In this document: positions 7,262-14,895 of the stretch, piece by piece | Numbering within the stretch: position 1 is the stretch's first letter | Layout of the letters: the number at the start of each line of letters is the position of its first letter | Assembly: GCA_002346475.1 (NCBI GenBank) | Contig: DDZV01000004.1 | Coordinates: 34,314 to 50,240 of the forward strand | DNA from: Acidobacteria bacterium UBA2999 | GTDB taxonomy: Bacteria > Acidobacteriota > Vicinamibacteria > Vicinamibacterales > UBA2999 | Direction of reading: 5' to 3' | Length of the DNA stretch: 15,927 nucleotides | Program-made: the position numbers and the translations under genes | The notes under the pieces: model-generated | Seen by the model: the letters and a program-made list of their open reading frames with translations, nothing else | Told to the model about the DNA's origin: nothing | Databases searched by the model: none

Positions 7262-8136
7262 CTCCTGCTTTTTCTGTAATCTTAGTCAATTACAATGCTG
7301 GCAATGAGCTTTACCGTTCCCTACAGTCTGTTGTTGATGAGTTGCATGGTGTTCCTTGGGAAGGTGTTGTAGTCGACAACAATTCAACAGACAGCAGTGC
7401 TGATGTTGCGCTTGAGTTTGCACCAAATTTTTCTCTCATCAGGAACAATGAGAACATTGGTTTTTCACGTGGCGTTAATCAAGGATTGGCTGCCACACTT
7501 GCACCTTTAGTTTTAATTCTTAATCCTGACTGCAGACTCATGGCAGGTGCTATTGCAGAACTCAAGTTTGCACTTGAGGAATATCCAGATTGTGCCATTG
7601 CAGGTCCAAAGATTCTGAATCCTGATGGTTCAGTACAGGGTACTGCTCGTGGAGATCCAAACATGTGGACTGGACTGTTTGGCCGGACGACATTTCTAAG
7701 GAGAGTACTTCCATGGTTACCTGTATCCAAACGGAACGTTGTGACTGCTTCAACAAATCGAAGTAATCAACCTAGTGTAATGGTGGATTGGATATCAGGA
7801 GCTTGCATGTTGGCAAGACGGGATGCGCTGGCAGCTGTAGGTGGTTTCGATGAGAGATATTTCCTTTACTGGGAAGATGCTGATTTATGTCGGCGTCTTC
7901 GTGCAACTGGAGACCACGTACGCTATGTTCAAGGCGCAACAGCAATTCATCGTGTCGGACAGTCGAACCGCACTGCTAGAGCCGATGTTGTTCGTGCATT
8001 CCATGCAAGTGCGTTCCTCTATTACTCTACCCATGTAGCTTCTAAACCATTCGATCTAAAGCGTTTGCTAGCTAGAGCTCTTCTGAAGGTCCGCTGTTTC
8101 TTAGTTTTGATTCGTCAGCGATTTAGACGGACCTAG
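7258..8136 (+). CDS. GT2-family glycosyltransferase (second, WbbL-like)
   Basis: A 292-residue inverting GT-A transferase. The N-terminus FSVILVNYNAG (5-15) is followed by VVVDNNSTDSSAD (37-49), ENIGFSRGVNQG (65-76), LILNPDCRL (86-94, the DxD position), VDWISGACMLARR (176-188) and FLYWEDADLCRRLRATG (202-218, catalytic Asp/Glu). A His follows at 231 (AIHRVGQSNR). This is the arrangement of dTDP-/GDP-deoxyhexose (rhamnosyl)transferases, and the presence of Gmd and an RmlD-like reductase downstream makes a 6-deoxyhexose donor reasonable (inference). The GTG start at 7258 sits in a GTGA overlap with the previous stop. It has one of the better ribosome-binding sites in the window, AAGGGA at 7243-7248, nine bases upstream. 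The stop TAG at 8134-8136 is shared through CTAG with the convergent gene. Confidence 0.9.
   Translation: MTPAFSVILVNYNAGNELYRSLQSVVDELHGVPWEGVVVDNNSTDSSADVALEFAPNFSLIRNNENIGFSRGVNQGLAATLAPLVLILNPDCRLMAGAIAELKFALEEYPDCAIAGPKILNPDGSVQGTARGDPNMWTGLFGRTTFLRRVLPWLPVSKRNVVTASTNRSNQPSVMVDWISGACMLARRDALAAVGGFDERYFLYWEDADLCRRLRATGDHVRYVQGATAIHRVGQSNRTARADVVRAFHASAFLYYSTHVASKPFDLKRLLARALLKVRCFLVLIRQRFRRT
8133..8136. other. Shared CTAG palindrome encoding stop codons on both strands
   Basis: The palindrome C-T-A-G supplies TAG for the plus-strand GT2 (8134-8136) and TAG for the minus-strand oxidoreductase (8133-8135 read in reverse). There is therefore no spacer, and no room for a terminator, between the two convergent genes. 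Confidence 0.95.
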
Positions 8137-9230
8137 AAAGTACTCTCCACCAATTCTGCAATCTGTTTACCAATAGAAAGACACGCCGTTAGTCCAGGCG
8201 ATTCTATGCCAGCAGCCTGAATCAGGCGTGGGCATTTAACGTCTCTCCTAATTAGAAAATCTGCAAAAGGCTGTTCTGGAGGGTGGAGCTTTGCCCGTAT
8301 ACCTGTGTTTCCTATTCTGAGGTCGTCTATTTTGAGTTTTGGCAGTAGGCGTTGCGCTGGTTCAAGAAACATTTCGAGTGCGATTCTGTTTTTTTCATAA
8401 TCATCTTTGCTAGATTGAAACTTAGCTGTAGGGCCCACTGTTACTGTTCCACTTGTCGTCTTAGAAAAATGAACTCCAAGGCTGTGTCCATGGGTGTGCG
8501 GGAGTGGATATACAAGTGCGTTGATGTATTCATGCCTTGATGGCACGAGCTCGGCGTATTCACCTCGGCAAGGGTATATGGTGAAGTCTTCACCACCTAG
8601 ATATTTTGAAACTTTGTCAGCCCATAGGCCAGCAGCATTAACCACTGATCGCGTGCTGATTAGTTCAGCTGGTGTCTGAAGTTCGATACTGTCCTTGCGA
8701 ATATTACCGCCTAATAACGGAGTTCCAGTTAACAGGATTACATCGTTAGCCATACAAAGGCGTGCTAGTGTGCGAACTAGTGTTTCAGCTTCTAAGATTC
8801 CGCTATTTGGTGAATACAGTGCGGCAAATGCTTTTACATGGGGTTCACGTTGTTGGATAAATTTTGAATCAACTAGATCGAGGTCACGTACGCCATTAGC
8901 AATTCCACGTTTGTAGAGTAACTCCAATTCTGGAACCTCAGATTCTTCAGAGGCTACAATTAATTTCCCACATCGTACGTGTGGTACTTCATGGCGTTTG
9001 CAAAATTCGTATAACAGACTTGCGCCTGCAATACAGTGCTTGGTCTTTAAAGATTCTTTCGGATAATAGAGGCCAGCATGAATTACCTGGCTGTTATGTG
9101 TGCTTGTACCCATGCCTGGATGGGGTTCACGTTCAATCACACAGACGCTATAACCTTTACGAGAAACTTCAAGGGCTGAGGCTAACCCGATGACTCCGCC
9201 TCCGATCACCACTGTATCGATATGTTCCAT
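8133..9230 (-). CDS. lhgO: FAD-dependent oxidoreductase, LhgO/L-2-hydroxyglutarate dehydrogenase family
   Basis: A 365-residue flavoprotein of the DAO superfamily. It opens with the dinucleotide-binding fold MEHIDTVVIGGGVIGLASAL (GxGxxG at 10-15, acidic residue in IERE near 32-35). It then has the L2HGDH signature STHNSQVIHAGLYYPKESLKTKHC (43-66). The middle carries the GILEAETLVRTL substrate-domain segment and VVNAAGLWADKV. The C-terminus is QAAGIESPGLTACLSIGKQIAEL, which contacts FAD in this family. Characterised LhgO oxidises L-2-hydroxyglutarate and feeds electrons to the membrane quinone pool. This copy is somewhat shorter than typical LhgO (about 400-420 residues). Lying on the opposite strand inside a polysaccharide locus, it may oxidise another 2-hydroxy acid or a sugar-derived acid. 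The start ATG is well placed for the fold, but no ribosome-binding site is visible. It is convergent with the GT2 gene and divergent from the reductase gene. Confidence 0.8.
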   Translation of the reverse strand: MEHIDTVVIGGGVIGLASALEVSRKGYSVCVIEREPHPGMGTSTHNSQVIHAGLYYPKESLKTKHCIAGASLLYEFCKRHEVPHVRCGKLIVASEESEVPELELLYKRGIANGVRDLDLVDSKFIQQREPHVKAFAALYSPNSGILEAETLVRTLARLCMANDVILLTGTPLLGGNIRKDSIELQTPAELISTRSVVNAAGLWADKVSKYLGGEDFTIYPCRGEYAELVPSRHEYINALVYPLPHTHGHSLGVHFSKTTSGTVTVGPTAKFQSSKDDYEKNRIALEMFLEPAQRLLPKLKIDDLRIGNTGIRAKLHPPEQPFADFLIRRDVKCPRLIQAAGIESPGLTACLSIGKQIAELVESTF

Positions 9231-9275
9231 AGCTTTGGTTATGTGACGTGCTTGGAGTACGATAATTACATGTGC

Positions 9276-9318
9276 CCTAAACCTGCAAGCTACTTCTTAT
9301 TAATTTACAGGTTTTAGG
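9276..9318. repeat. Imperfect inverted repeat in divergent spacer
   Basis: The arms are CCTAAACCTG (9276-9285) and CAGGTTTTAGG (9308-9318), complementary except for one bulged base, around a 22-base AT-rich loop. Adjacent GCAAGC (9285-9290) and GCTTGC (9318-9323) offer an alternative pairing. There is no following T-run, so a terminator is unlikely; an operator or a structured leader for the minus-strand gene is possible. Confidence 0.4.
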
Positions 9319-9332
9319 CTTGCCATTTGAAA

Positions 9333-9357
9333 ACCAAAACGCTTTGGTGCTAGCACC
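9333..9357. promoter_or_regulatory. Overlapping hairpin and perfect 12-bp palindrome (operator candidate)
   Basis: ACCAAA (9333-9338) and TTTGGT (9343-9348) form a six-base-pair stem with a four-base loop. Directly overlapping it, GGTGCTAGCACC (9346-9357) is a perfect palindrome. The GGT at 9346-9348 is shared, so the two structures exclude each other. A perfect palindrome of this size in a divergent spacer is what a dimeric regulator would bind; no regulator gene is in the window. Confidence 0.35.
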
Positions 9358-9474
9358 TATCTTCTTTTACCCCAGAGGATATAGTTTTATTGTCAATTTA
9401 CAACTCCGTATGAAAACTATCCATATTATGGTATCGAAAATACAAGTGCTCACTGTTTACTTAGCACAAGTACG

Positions 9475-10320
9475 ATGACGAAACGGATTCTTGTGACCGG
9501 CGCAGATGGACAACTGGGATCGTTTATTGTTCAAGCATTTCAAGATTACGATGTTAAGGCTAGTACACGAAAACGATTGGACATCACGAACACTGAGGCT
9601 ATTCATCAAACAATTAAAGATTTTTCTCCCTCAGTTGTTATAAATTGTGCGGCCTATAACGATGTAGATGGGGCTGAGAACGAACCATCCATTGCTCTTG
9701 AGGTAAATGCTCTTGCTCTTCGAAATATTGCACGTGCTGTAGAATCTTGTGGAGCAACTCTTGTGCATTACAGTACTGATTTTGTTTTTGATGGAGTTGC
9801 GACTAGCGCATACAACGAACATGATCGTGTGTCACCGAAAAGCACTTATGCGGCTTCCAAATTGCTAGGTGAATGGTTTGCTTTAGATGCTCCAAGGGCG
9901 TTCGTGCTTCGTGTTGAAAGTCTCTTTGGTTGTCATGATAACTGGACAGGTCGCCATGGGACGCTTGATAAAATTGCGGGAAATCTTCGAAAAGGACACG
10001 AAGTGCAAGTTTTTACTGATCGCATTGTATCTCCAACCTATTTAGTAGATGTAGCTGCTGCAACACGGCATCTCGTTGAAAATAGTGTTGAGCCAGGTCT
10101 TTACCACTGCGTAAACTCAGGATACGGTACCTGGTACTCAGTAGCAGAAGAAGTAGCTAGGGTCCTCGGTATTACACCTAGACTTAAGTCGGTTACGATG
10201 GATACGGTTAAGACTCAAGCTGTTCGTCCGAAGTTTTGTGCGTTGTCGAATCAAAAACTAGCGAAGGCTGGCTTTTCGATGCCTTCTTGGCAGGATGCCC
10301 TAGGGCGGTGGCTCTCTTGA
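9475..10320 (+). CDS. rfbD: RmlD-like dTDP-4-dehydrorhamnose reductase family (extended SDR)
   Basis: A 281-residue extended short-chain dehydrogenase with the RmlD layout. The NAD(P)-binding glycine loop is ILVTGADGQLGSF (5-17). RLDITN (34-39) and VVINCAAYNDVDGAE (54-68) follow. HYSTDFVFDG (98-107) carries the catalytic Thr, and the active-site pair is STYAASKLLGE (Tyr125, Lys129). The C-terminal substrate half has DRIVSPTYLVDVA (182-194) and RPKFCALSNQKL (251-262). The family reduces the 4-keto group of a nucleotide 4-keto-6-deoxy sugar. The usual RVSWVYG segment reads RVESLFG here (146-152), a small deviation. No RmlA, RmlB or RmlC is visible, and the next gene is gmd, so reduction of GDP-4-keto-6-deoxymannose is an alternative role (inference). 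It is first in its transcription unit, after the divergent spacer. The ATG at 9475 lacks a Shine-Dalgarno sequence. Confidence 0.82.
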   Translation: MTKRILVTGADGQLGSFIVQAFQDYDVKASTRKRLDITNTEAIHQTIKDFSPSVVINCAAYNDVDGAENEPSIALEVNALALRNIARAVESCGATLVHYSTDFVFDGVATSAYNEHDRVSPKSTYAASKLLGEWFALDAPRAFVLRVESLFGCHDNWTGRHGTLDKIAGNLRKGHEVQVFTDRIVSPTYLVDVAAATRHLVENSVEPGLYHCVNSGYGTWYSVAEEVARVLGITPRLKSVTMDTVKTQAVRPKFCALSNQKLAKAGFSMPSWQDALGRWLS

Positions 10321-10362
10321 GCTAACCGATTGTCTAAGGCGTAGAATAGGCTTACCTCTAAA

Positions 10363-11367
10363 ATGGCAAAACGTGCGTTGATTACAGGAATTACTGGACA
10401 AGATGGCTCCTACCTTGCTGAACTGCTTCTGGAGAAGGGCTATGAAGTCACAGGGGTTGTGAGACGTTCGAGTGCTCCAAATCTATGGAGAATTAATCAT
10501 TTACTCGACCGAGTCGAACTCCGCCCAGGAGATTTGCTTGATCAACTTTCATTAATGCGGATTATCCAGGATACACGTCCCCAGGAACTCTACAATCTTG
10601 CTGCAATGTCTTTTGTTCCAGCATCTTGGGACCAGCCTATGCTTACTGGTGAGTACAACTCACTTGGAGTAACGAGGTTGCTTGAGGCAATTCGACAGGT
10701 GGATACAAAGATTCGTGTTTATCAAGCTTCATCTAGTGAGATGTATGGTCGAGTTCGTGAAGTTCCGCAAACAGAACTCACACCTTTTTATCCACGTAGT
10801 CCCTATGGGGTGTCAAAAGTTTTTGGGCACTATATCACTGTGAACTACCGAGAAAGTTACGACATGTTTACAGTTTCAGGAATTTTGTTTAACCATGAAT
10901 CTCCAAGGCGAGGCCTCGAATTTGTAACACGAAAAATTAGCGATGGTGTAGCGCGTATTAAGCTAGGGCTCAGTGACCATATTTCACTTGGCAATCTTGA
11001 TGCTGCAAGAGACTGGGGGTTTGCCGGAGATTATGTTCGGGCCATGTGGTTGATGTTGCAGCAAGATCAACCAGAGGATTGTGTTATTGCGACTGGAGTT
11101 AGTCACACAGTACGAGAGCTTGTTCAAACGGCTTTTTCCCATGTAGACCTTGACTGGGAGAAATACGTTCGAATTGATCAGGATTTACTCCGTCCAGCTG
11201 AGGTTGACCATCTAATTGGAGATTGCAGTAAAGCTAACCGGGTTCTTGGTTGGAAGCCGACGGTCAATTTTAAACAACTCATTGGAATGATGGTTGACGC
11301 TGACCTTGCACGGTTGTCTGAAGGTTCGTCGCCGCGTTCTTCTGCTGCACTTGATTCTCAAAATTAG
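10363..11367 (+). CDS. gmd: GDP-mannose 4,6-dehydratase
   Basis: A 334-residue extended SDR with clear Gmd signatures: ALITGITGQDGSYLAE (5-20) for NADP binding, YNLAAMSFVPASWDQP (77-92), SSSEMYG (123-129), SPYGVSK (Tyr148 and Lys152) and LFNHESPRRG (175-184). ARDWGFAGDYV (215-225) is diagnostic of GDP-mannose dehydratases. It converts GDP-D-mannose to GDP-4-keto-6-deoxy-D-mannose, the precursor of GDP-fucose, GDP-rhamnose and related sugars, in the cytoplasm. The length fits the family. It lies 42 bases after the RmlD-like gene, and the next gene starts 10 bases after its stop, so one operon is likely. A TAGAAT box at 10342-10347 could be a -10 element, but its only -35-like partner is 19 bases away; an internal promoter is unproven. 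No GDP-mannose-forming genes (ManB/ManC) are in the window. Confidence 0.95.
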   Translation: MAKRALITGITGQDGSYLAELLLEKGYEVTGVVRRSSAPNLWRINHLLDRVELRPGDLLDQLSLMRIIQDTRPQELYNLAAMSFVPASWDQPMLTGEYNSLGVTRLLEAIRQVDTKIRVYQASSSEMYGRVREVPQTELTPFYPRSPYGVSKVFGHYITVNYRESYDMFTVSGILFNHESPRRGLEFVTRKISDGVARIKLGLSDHISLGNLDAARDWGFAGDYVRAMWLMLQQDQPEDCVIATGVSHTVRELVQTAFSHVDLDWEKYVRIDQDLLRPAEVDHLIGDCSKANRVLGWKPTVNFKQLIGMMVDADLARLSEGSSPRSSAALDSQN

Positions 11368-11377
11368 TGAGGACCTA

Positions 11378-12670
11378 GTGGAGCTAAAAGAGAAGATTCT
11401 AACTAAGCGGGCTAAGATTGGTGTAATTGGCTTAGGGTATGTTGGACTCCCGTTGGCAGTGGAATTCTCGAAGGCGGGTTTTGATGTTACTGGTTTTGAT
11501 GTTGATCAATCAAAAGTAAAGGAAATTAATGCTGGTCGGAGTTACATTCCAGATGTCGCTGCCAGCACTGTTGACGACAATGTACACGCTGGACGCCTTA
11601 GAGCTACCACTGATCTTTCAAAACTTTGTGAAGTCGATGTAATTGACATTTGTGTACCAACACCACTGCGTAAGACTAGAGACCCAGACTTGTCCTATGT
11701 TGTCCAGGCTGTTTCAGCAGTCAAAGCACAAATCCACAAGGGTCATTTAGTCATCCTTGAGTCTACGACCTACCCTGGTACAACAGATGAAATTGTTCGA
11801 CCTGCCCTGGAAGCCAGTCAACTCAAGGCTGGTGTAGATTTTTATCTAGCCTTCTCGCCAGAGCGTGTGGACCCTAGTAACGAACAGTACACGACTCGTA
11901 CGATCCCAAAAGTCGTTGGGGGAGTTAATCCAGTCAGCACTGAACTGGCATGTGATTTGTACCGTGCAATTATTGATACCGTTGTTCCGGTAAGTTCAAC
12001 TCAGGTTGCTGAGATGGTCAAGCTTTTGGAAAACACATTTCGTGCTGTGAATATTGGCTTAGTTAATGAGATGGCGTTGATGTCACATCGTATGAACCTA
12101 GATGTTTGGGAAGTTATAGATGCTGCTAGCACTAAGCCATTTGGCTTTATGCCTTTCTATCCTGGGCCTGGTCTCGGAGGTCACTGTATTCCTATCGATC
12201 CATTTTATCTTTCCTGGAAGGCCCGTCAGACTGGTTTCGAGTGTCGTTTTATAGAGCTTGCAGGGCAAGTTAATGGTTCGATGCCAGCTTTTGTTGTGGA
12301 GAGAATTAGCGAGGTATTAAATACCAAAAAAAAAGCTATTAAAGGTTCAAGGATTCACATGTTTGGAGTTACCTATAAGCGAGATGTAAACGACATGCGT
12401 GAGTCACCAGCACTTGATGTCCTGAGGCTCCTCGAACAACGCGGTGCAGAATTGAGTTACACCGACCCATTTATACCGAGCCTATCTGAAGAAGGTTTTG
12501 AGCTTAGTTCTCAGCAAGAAGATCAGATTGACAATAGCGTTGACTGTGTCGTCATTTGTGCCAACCATTCAGCATTTGACTATGTTGATATGCCAGAACG
12601 ATTTTCGCTTGTTGTTGATACTCGTAACGCACTCAAGGGAATGAAAGCACCAAACGTGTTTCGATTGTAG
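11378..12670 (+). CDS. UDP-N-acetylhexosamine 6-dehydrogenase (WbpA/WecC/TviB-type nucleotide sugar dehydrogenase)
   Basis: With the GTG at 11378 (GAGGA at 11369-11373 four bases upstream) the protein is 430 residues. It starts just before the NAD-binding fold KIGVIGLGYVGLPLAVEF (13-30). An in-frame ATG at 11294 would add 28 residues overlapping gmd with no domain similarity. Motifs are CVPTP (92-96), ESTTYPGTT (128-136), AFSPERVDPSN (158-168), EMVKLLENTFRAVNI (212-226) and GPGLGGHCIPIDPFYLSW (263-280) with catalytic Cys270. VTYKRDVNDMRESPA (331-345) lies in the C-terminal UDP-binding domain. It performs a two-step NAD-dependent oxidation of C6 to a uronic acid. The SPERVDP and GGHCIPIDPFYL variants fit the UDP-GlcNAc/UDP-GalNAc branch better than classic UDP-glucose dehydrogenase, but substrate is inferred. 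It contains a nine-A run at 12326-12334 coding three lysines. Confidence 0.88.
   Translation: MELKEKILTKRAKIGVIGLGYVGLPLAVEFSKAGFDVTGFDVDQSKVKEINAGRSYIPDVAASTVDDNVHAGRLRATTDLSKLCEVDVIDICVPTPLRKTRDPDLSYVVQAVSAVKAQIHKGHLVILESTTYPGTTDEIVRPALEASQLKAGVDFYLAFSPERVDPSNEQYTTRTIPKVVGGVNPVSTELACDLYRAIIDTVVPVSSTQVAEMVKLLENTFRAVNIGLVNEMALMSHRMNLDVWEVIDAASTKPFGFMPFYPGPGLGGHCIPIDPFYLSWKARQTGFECRFIELAGQVNGSMPAFVVERISEVLNTKKKAIKGSRIHMFGVTYKRDVNDMRESPALDVLRLLEQRGAELSYTDPFIPSLSEEGFELSSQQEDQIDNSVDCVVICANHSAFDYVDMPERFSLVVDTRNALKGMKAPNVFRL
12313..12334 (+). other. Hairpin followed by nine-A tract inside the dehydrogenase gene
   Basis: GGTAT-TAA-ATACC (12313-12325) can fold into a five-base-pair hairpin, immediately followed by A9 (12326-12334), read as Lys-Lys-Lys. 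Long A-runs are known sites of polymerase slippage. The frame is intact, so any effect is speculative. Confidence 0.4.
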
Positions 12671-12736
12671 TACCCGTTATACACCAGAGAATAGATTTAG
12701 GCGTTTCCCCTCCAGAGCCAGGATACACTATCGATT

Positions 12737-14842
12737 GTGCAGGAATCAGGCGCCGTTCCACAGAATCTGCCAAGACGGCCAGCCACTCCGTCTTACTTAC
12801 CAATAACTGATCTCGCATCTGTTATAGAAGCTGTGAGTAAAGGTGCAGTCCTTGTGTCTGTGTCGCTCATAATTCTGCTTCAAATTTCTCTGCAACCTAG
12901 AGTGAGTTGGTTAGTTTTATTGTCACTGTCGATTGGCTGGGTAGTGGGACGTATGTCAATTAACACTGCACAGATCGGGTTTGCGTTTCTTGCTCCATTG
13001 CTTCCCGTTGGACTTGCAACTTTATTTGGAAGTTTTGATCCAACACTTCACACTGTTTGGATTGCGGGGTTTTTTGGATGCATGCTTCCAGGAATCCGTT
13101 GGTCAAAGTGGGATCTTCCTTCAAGTTGGCGTGTGGTACTTGGGGGTTGGGCACTAACACTCTCGCTAGCATGGCCCGTCATAGTAGCTCGCGAGCTTGG
13201 GTTTGATCTAAGTGAGTTTTTCAATCACACAAGTGTGAATTCGTGGGCGTTTATGTCGGCACCACAGGTGTCTGGTTGGGTGATACATGTTGTGCTTGCC
13301 CAGTTGGTTGGTTTGCTTTGGTTGGAATGGTTAATTTGCAGGGTTGATGCCAAGCAGGGAAGCAGGCTCCCAAACGTGATACATGGTTTTTGGATTGGGG
13401 CGACTATATCGAGTTTCTTTGCGATCTATCAAGGGATCGTGGACCTAGAGTTTCTTAATAGTTTGGAGTGGGCCTCTCGAGGACGTGCAACCGGTCTCAT
13501 GTTGGAGGCTAATGGTTATGGAATGCTTGCAGCTCTGACGGGGCCACTTGCAGTCGTTGCAATTCGATCCCTTGGTTTGCGTTTCGGTACGATACTTGCC
13601 ACTGTGGTATTCGCTGTGAATTGGACAGGTCTTTGGATGTCAGGGTCTCGTTTGGCACTCTTATGTGGTTTCATTGGGACGCTTGCGCTTGCCATTGACA
13701 TGTTGCGGAATCATCGTCGACTACATACATGGTTACTGTGTCAGGTTGCAGTACTTTTAATAGTCATTGTGGTCTTAGTCTCAGTGTTAACAACAACGAC
13801 GAGTCCACTTAAACGCATCGATGAGTTTCAGGGTTCTGATACGACGGAGGTTGTTCAAACGCTTTTAAATCGTGGAGGGTATGGGCAGATCGCGACGAAA
13901 ATGATTCGGGAATACCCCCTGACAGGCATAGGTGTTGGTACTTATAACTGGCTTGCACCAGATTACTGGCGTGTCATGGTAGATGACCAACTGCCATTTG
14001 ATAATGCACAGAACTGGTGGCGCCATCAGATAGCTGAACTAGGAATCCTTGGCGCACTACCCCTATTGTTGTGGTCGGTGATCCTCATGTTAAGTACGAT
14101 ATGGGGCCGCTCACCTGTAGATCGCTTTGGTGCGATGACAATTCGTGGTCTTTTATTGGGACTTGGCCTAGTCTCGTTGTTCGGTATGCCTACTCAAAAT
14201 CCCCTTGTATTACTGTGGTTTTTTTCGTTTGTGGCAATATTAGCAAGTGGTCAAAATACTATTCCAGTAGCAGGCCGACTTTCTTGGGCGCTACAACCTA
14301 GTCGTGTAACTTGGGCAGTGATGGGTGCTATCGCTGTACTTTATGCAGGAAGCCATGTCTTATTAGCTGTTGGCGATTTAAGCGTGAAGGAGCGTGCTGT
14401 TCGTGCTAATCGAGATTATCTGGTTGGTGTTTATGCATCTGAACAAAATCCAGACGGTGGTGAGTTCCGTTGGACTAGTCGAGAGGCAAGACTTAGATTT
14501 ATTAAAGACACACCATGGATGATGGTTCGTGTTTGGGTACAACATCCAGATGTAGCGAAACGTCCTGTTACCGTACGTCTGACTACGCCTTGTCAATTTG
14601 TTACTGAGTGGACACTAAAAGATTCTTCGAGAGTCGATGCTGGATTAGTTATTCCAGAATCTTATGGACCGCTAGATATTTCGTTGCAGGTATCTCGTAC
14701 ATGGAGACCTGTGAACTATGGCAACAGTGATACAAGGGAATTAGGGGCAGCGCTTATCACAGAGTTTGTGCGTGACATCGAACAATTCTCTGATGTACCA
14801 CAAGTGATACCTCTTGAACCGTGTGGTAATTCAAAGCCCTGA
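12737..14842 (+). CDS. O-antigen ligase/polymerase (Wzy/WaaL-type) with C-terminal periplasmic domain
   Basis: A 701-residue polytopic membrane protein. About a dozen hydrophobic segments run from residue 34 to 547. Family features are RGRATGLMLEANGYGMLAAL (248-267), SGSRLALL (302-309), and the large periplasmic loop with MIREYPLTGIGVGTYNW (389-405) and DNAQNWWRHQIAELGILG (422-439, conserved His430). These are the hallmarks of the O-antigen ligase/polymerase domain that joins undecaprenyl-linked glycans. After the last helix (about 525-547) comes a soluble region of roughly 150 residues rich in alternating beta-like stretches (FRWTSREARLRF, WMMVRVWVQHPDV, PVTVRLTTP, LDISLQVSRTW), likely a periplasmic beta-sandwich. 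The GTG at 12737 is the only good start after an in-frame stop at 12698. An AGGA lies 13 bases upstream, farther than usual. Ligase and polymerase cannot be separated by sequence. It is 66 bases downstream of the dehydrogenase, probably in the same operon. Confidence 0.85.
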   Translation: MQESGAVPQNLPRRPATPSYLPITDLASVIEAVSKGAVLVSVSLIILLQISLQPRVSWLVLLSLSIGWVVGRMSINTAQIGFAFLAPLLPVGLATLFGSFDPTLHTVWIAGFFGCMLPGIRWSKWDLPSSWRVVLGGWALTLSLAWPVIVARELGFDLSEFFNHTSVNSWAFMSAPQVSGWVIHVVLAQLVGLLWLEWLICRVDAKQGSRLPNVIHGFWIGATISSFFAIYQGIVDLEFLNSLEWASRGRATGLMLEANGYGMLAALTGPLAVVAIRSLGLRFGTILATVVFAVNWTGLWMSGSRLALLCGFIGTLALAIDMLRNHRRLHTWLLCQVAVLLIVIVVLVSVLTTTTSPLKRIDEFQGSDTTEVVQTLLNRGGYGQIATKMIREYPLTGIGVGTYNWLAPDYWRVMVDDQLPFDNAQNWWRHQIAELGILGALPLLLWSVILMLSTIWGRSPVDRFGAMTIRGLLLGLGLVSLFGMPTQNPLVLLWFFSFVAILASGQNTIPVAGRLSWALQPSRVTWAVMGAIAVLYAGSHVLLAVGDLSVKERAVRANRDYLVGVYASEQNPDGGEFRWTSREARLRFIKDTPWMMVRVWVQHPDVAKRPVTVRLTTPCQFVTEWTLKDSSRVDAGLVIPESYGPLDISLQVSRTWRPVNYGNSDTRELGAALITEFVRDIEQFSDVPQVIPLEPCGNSKP

Positions 14843-14895
14843 TAGGATTCTTCTTACGATGTTTTTACTTGAGTTCTAAACTGGCTTACCCATCA

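Larger units (their letters stand above)
9231..9474. promoter_or_regulatory. Divergent intergenic region (244 bases) likely holding two promoters
   Basis: This is the only divergent spacer in the window, so promoters for both the oxidoreductase and the sugar-nucleotide genes are expected here. It is AT-rich. A -10-like TATTAT occurs at 9424-9429, but no consensus -35 lies at 16-18 bases from it, so exact promoters cannot be called. Three inverted repeats cluster at 9276-9357 and are listed separately. No small coding frame with a credible start was seen, and neither flanking gene has a Shine-Dalgarno sequence. Confidence 0.5.

Noticed and set aside
11294..11377. ATG at 11294 as the start of the dehydrogenase
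   Set aside because: It would overlap gmd by 74 bases and add residues with no family similarity; GTG at 11378 follows a GAGGA motif and starts just before the NAD-binding fold.
12313..12334. Hairpin plus A9 as a terminator
   Set aside because: On the plus strand the hairpin is followed by A not T, and on the minus strand the T-run precedes the hairpin, so neither strand has the required order; it is inside a coding gene.
14843..14895. Bidirectional terminator between the convergent Wzy-type and methyltransferase genes
   Set aside because: The 53 bases contain a short T-run but no stable stem of complementary arms.
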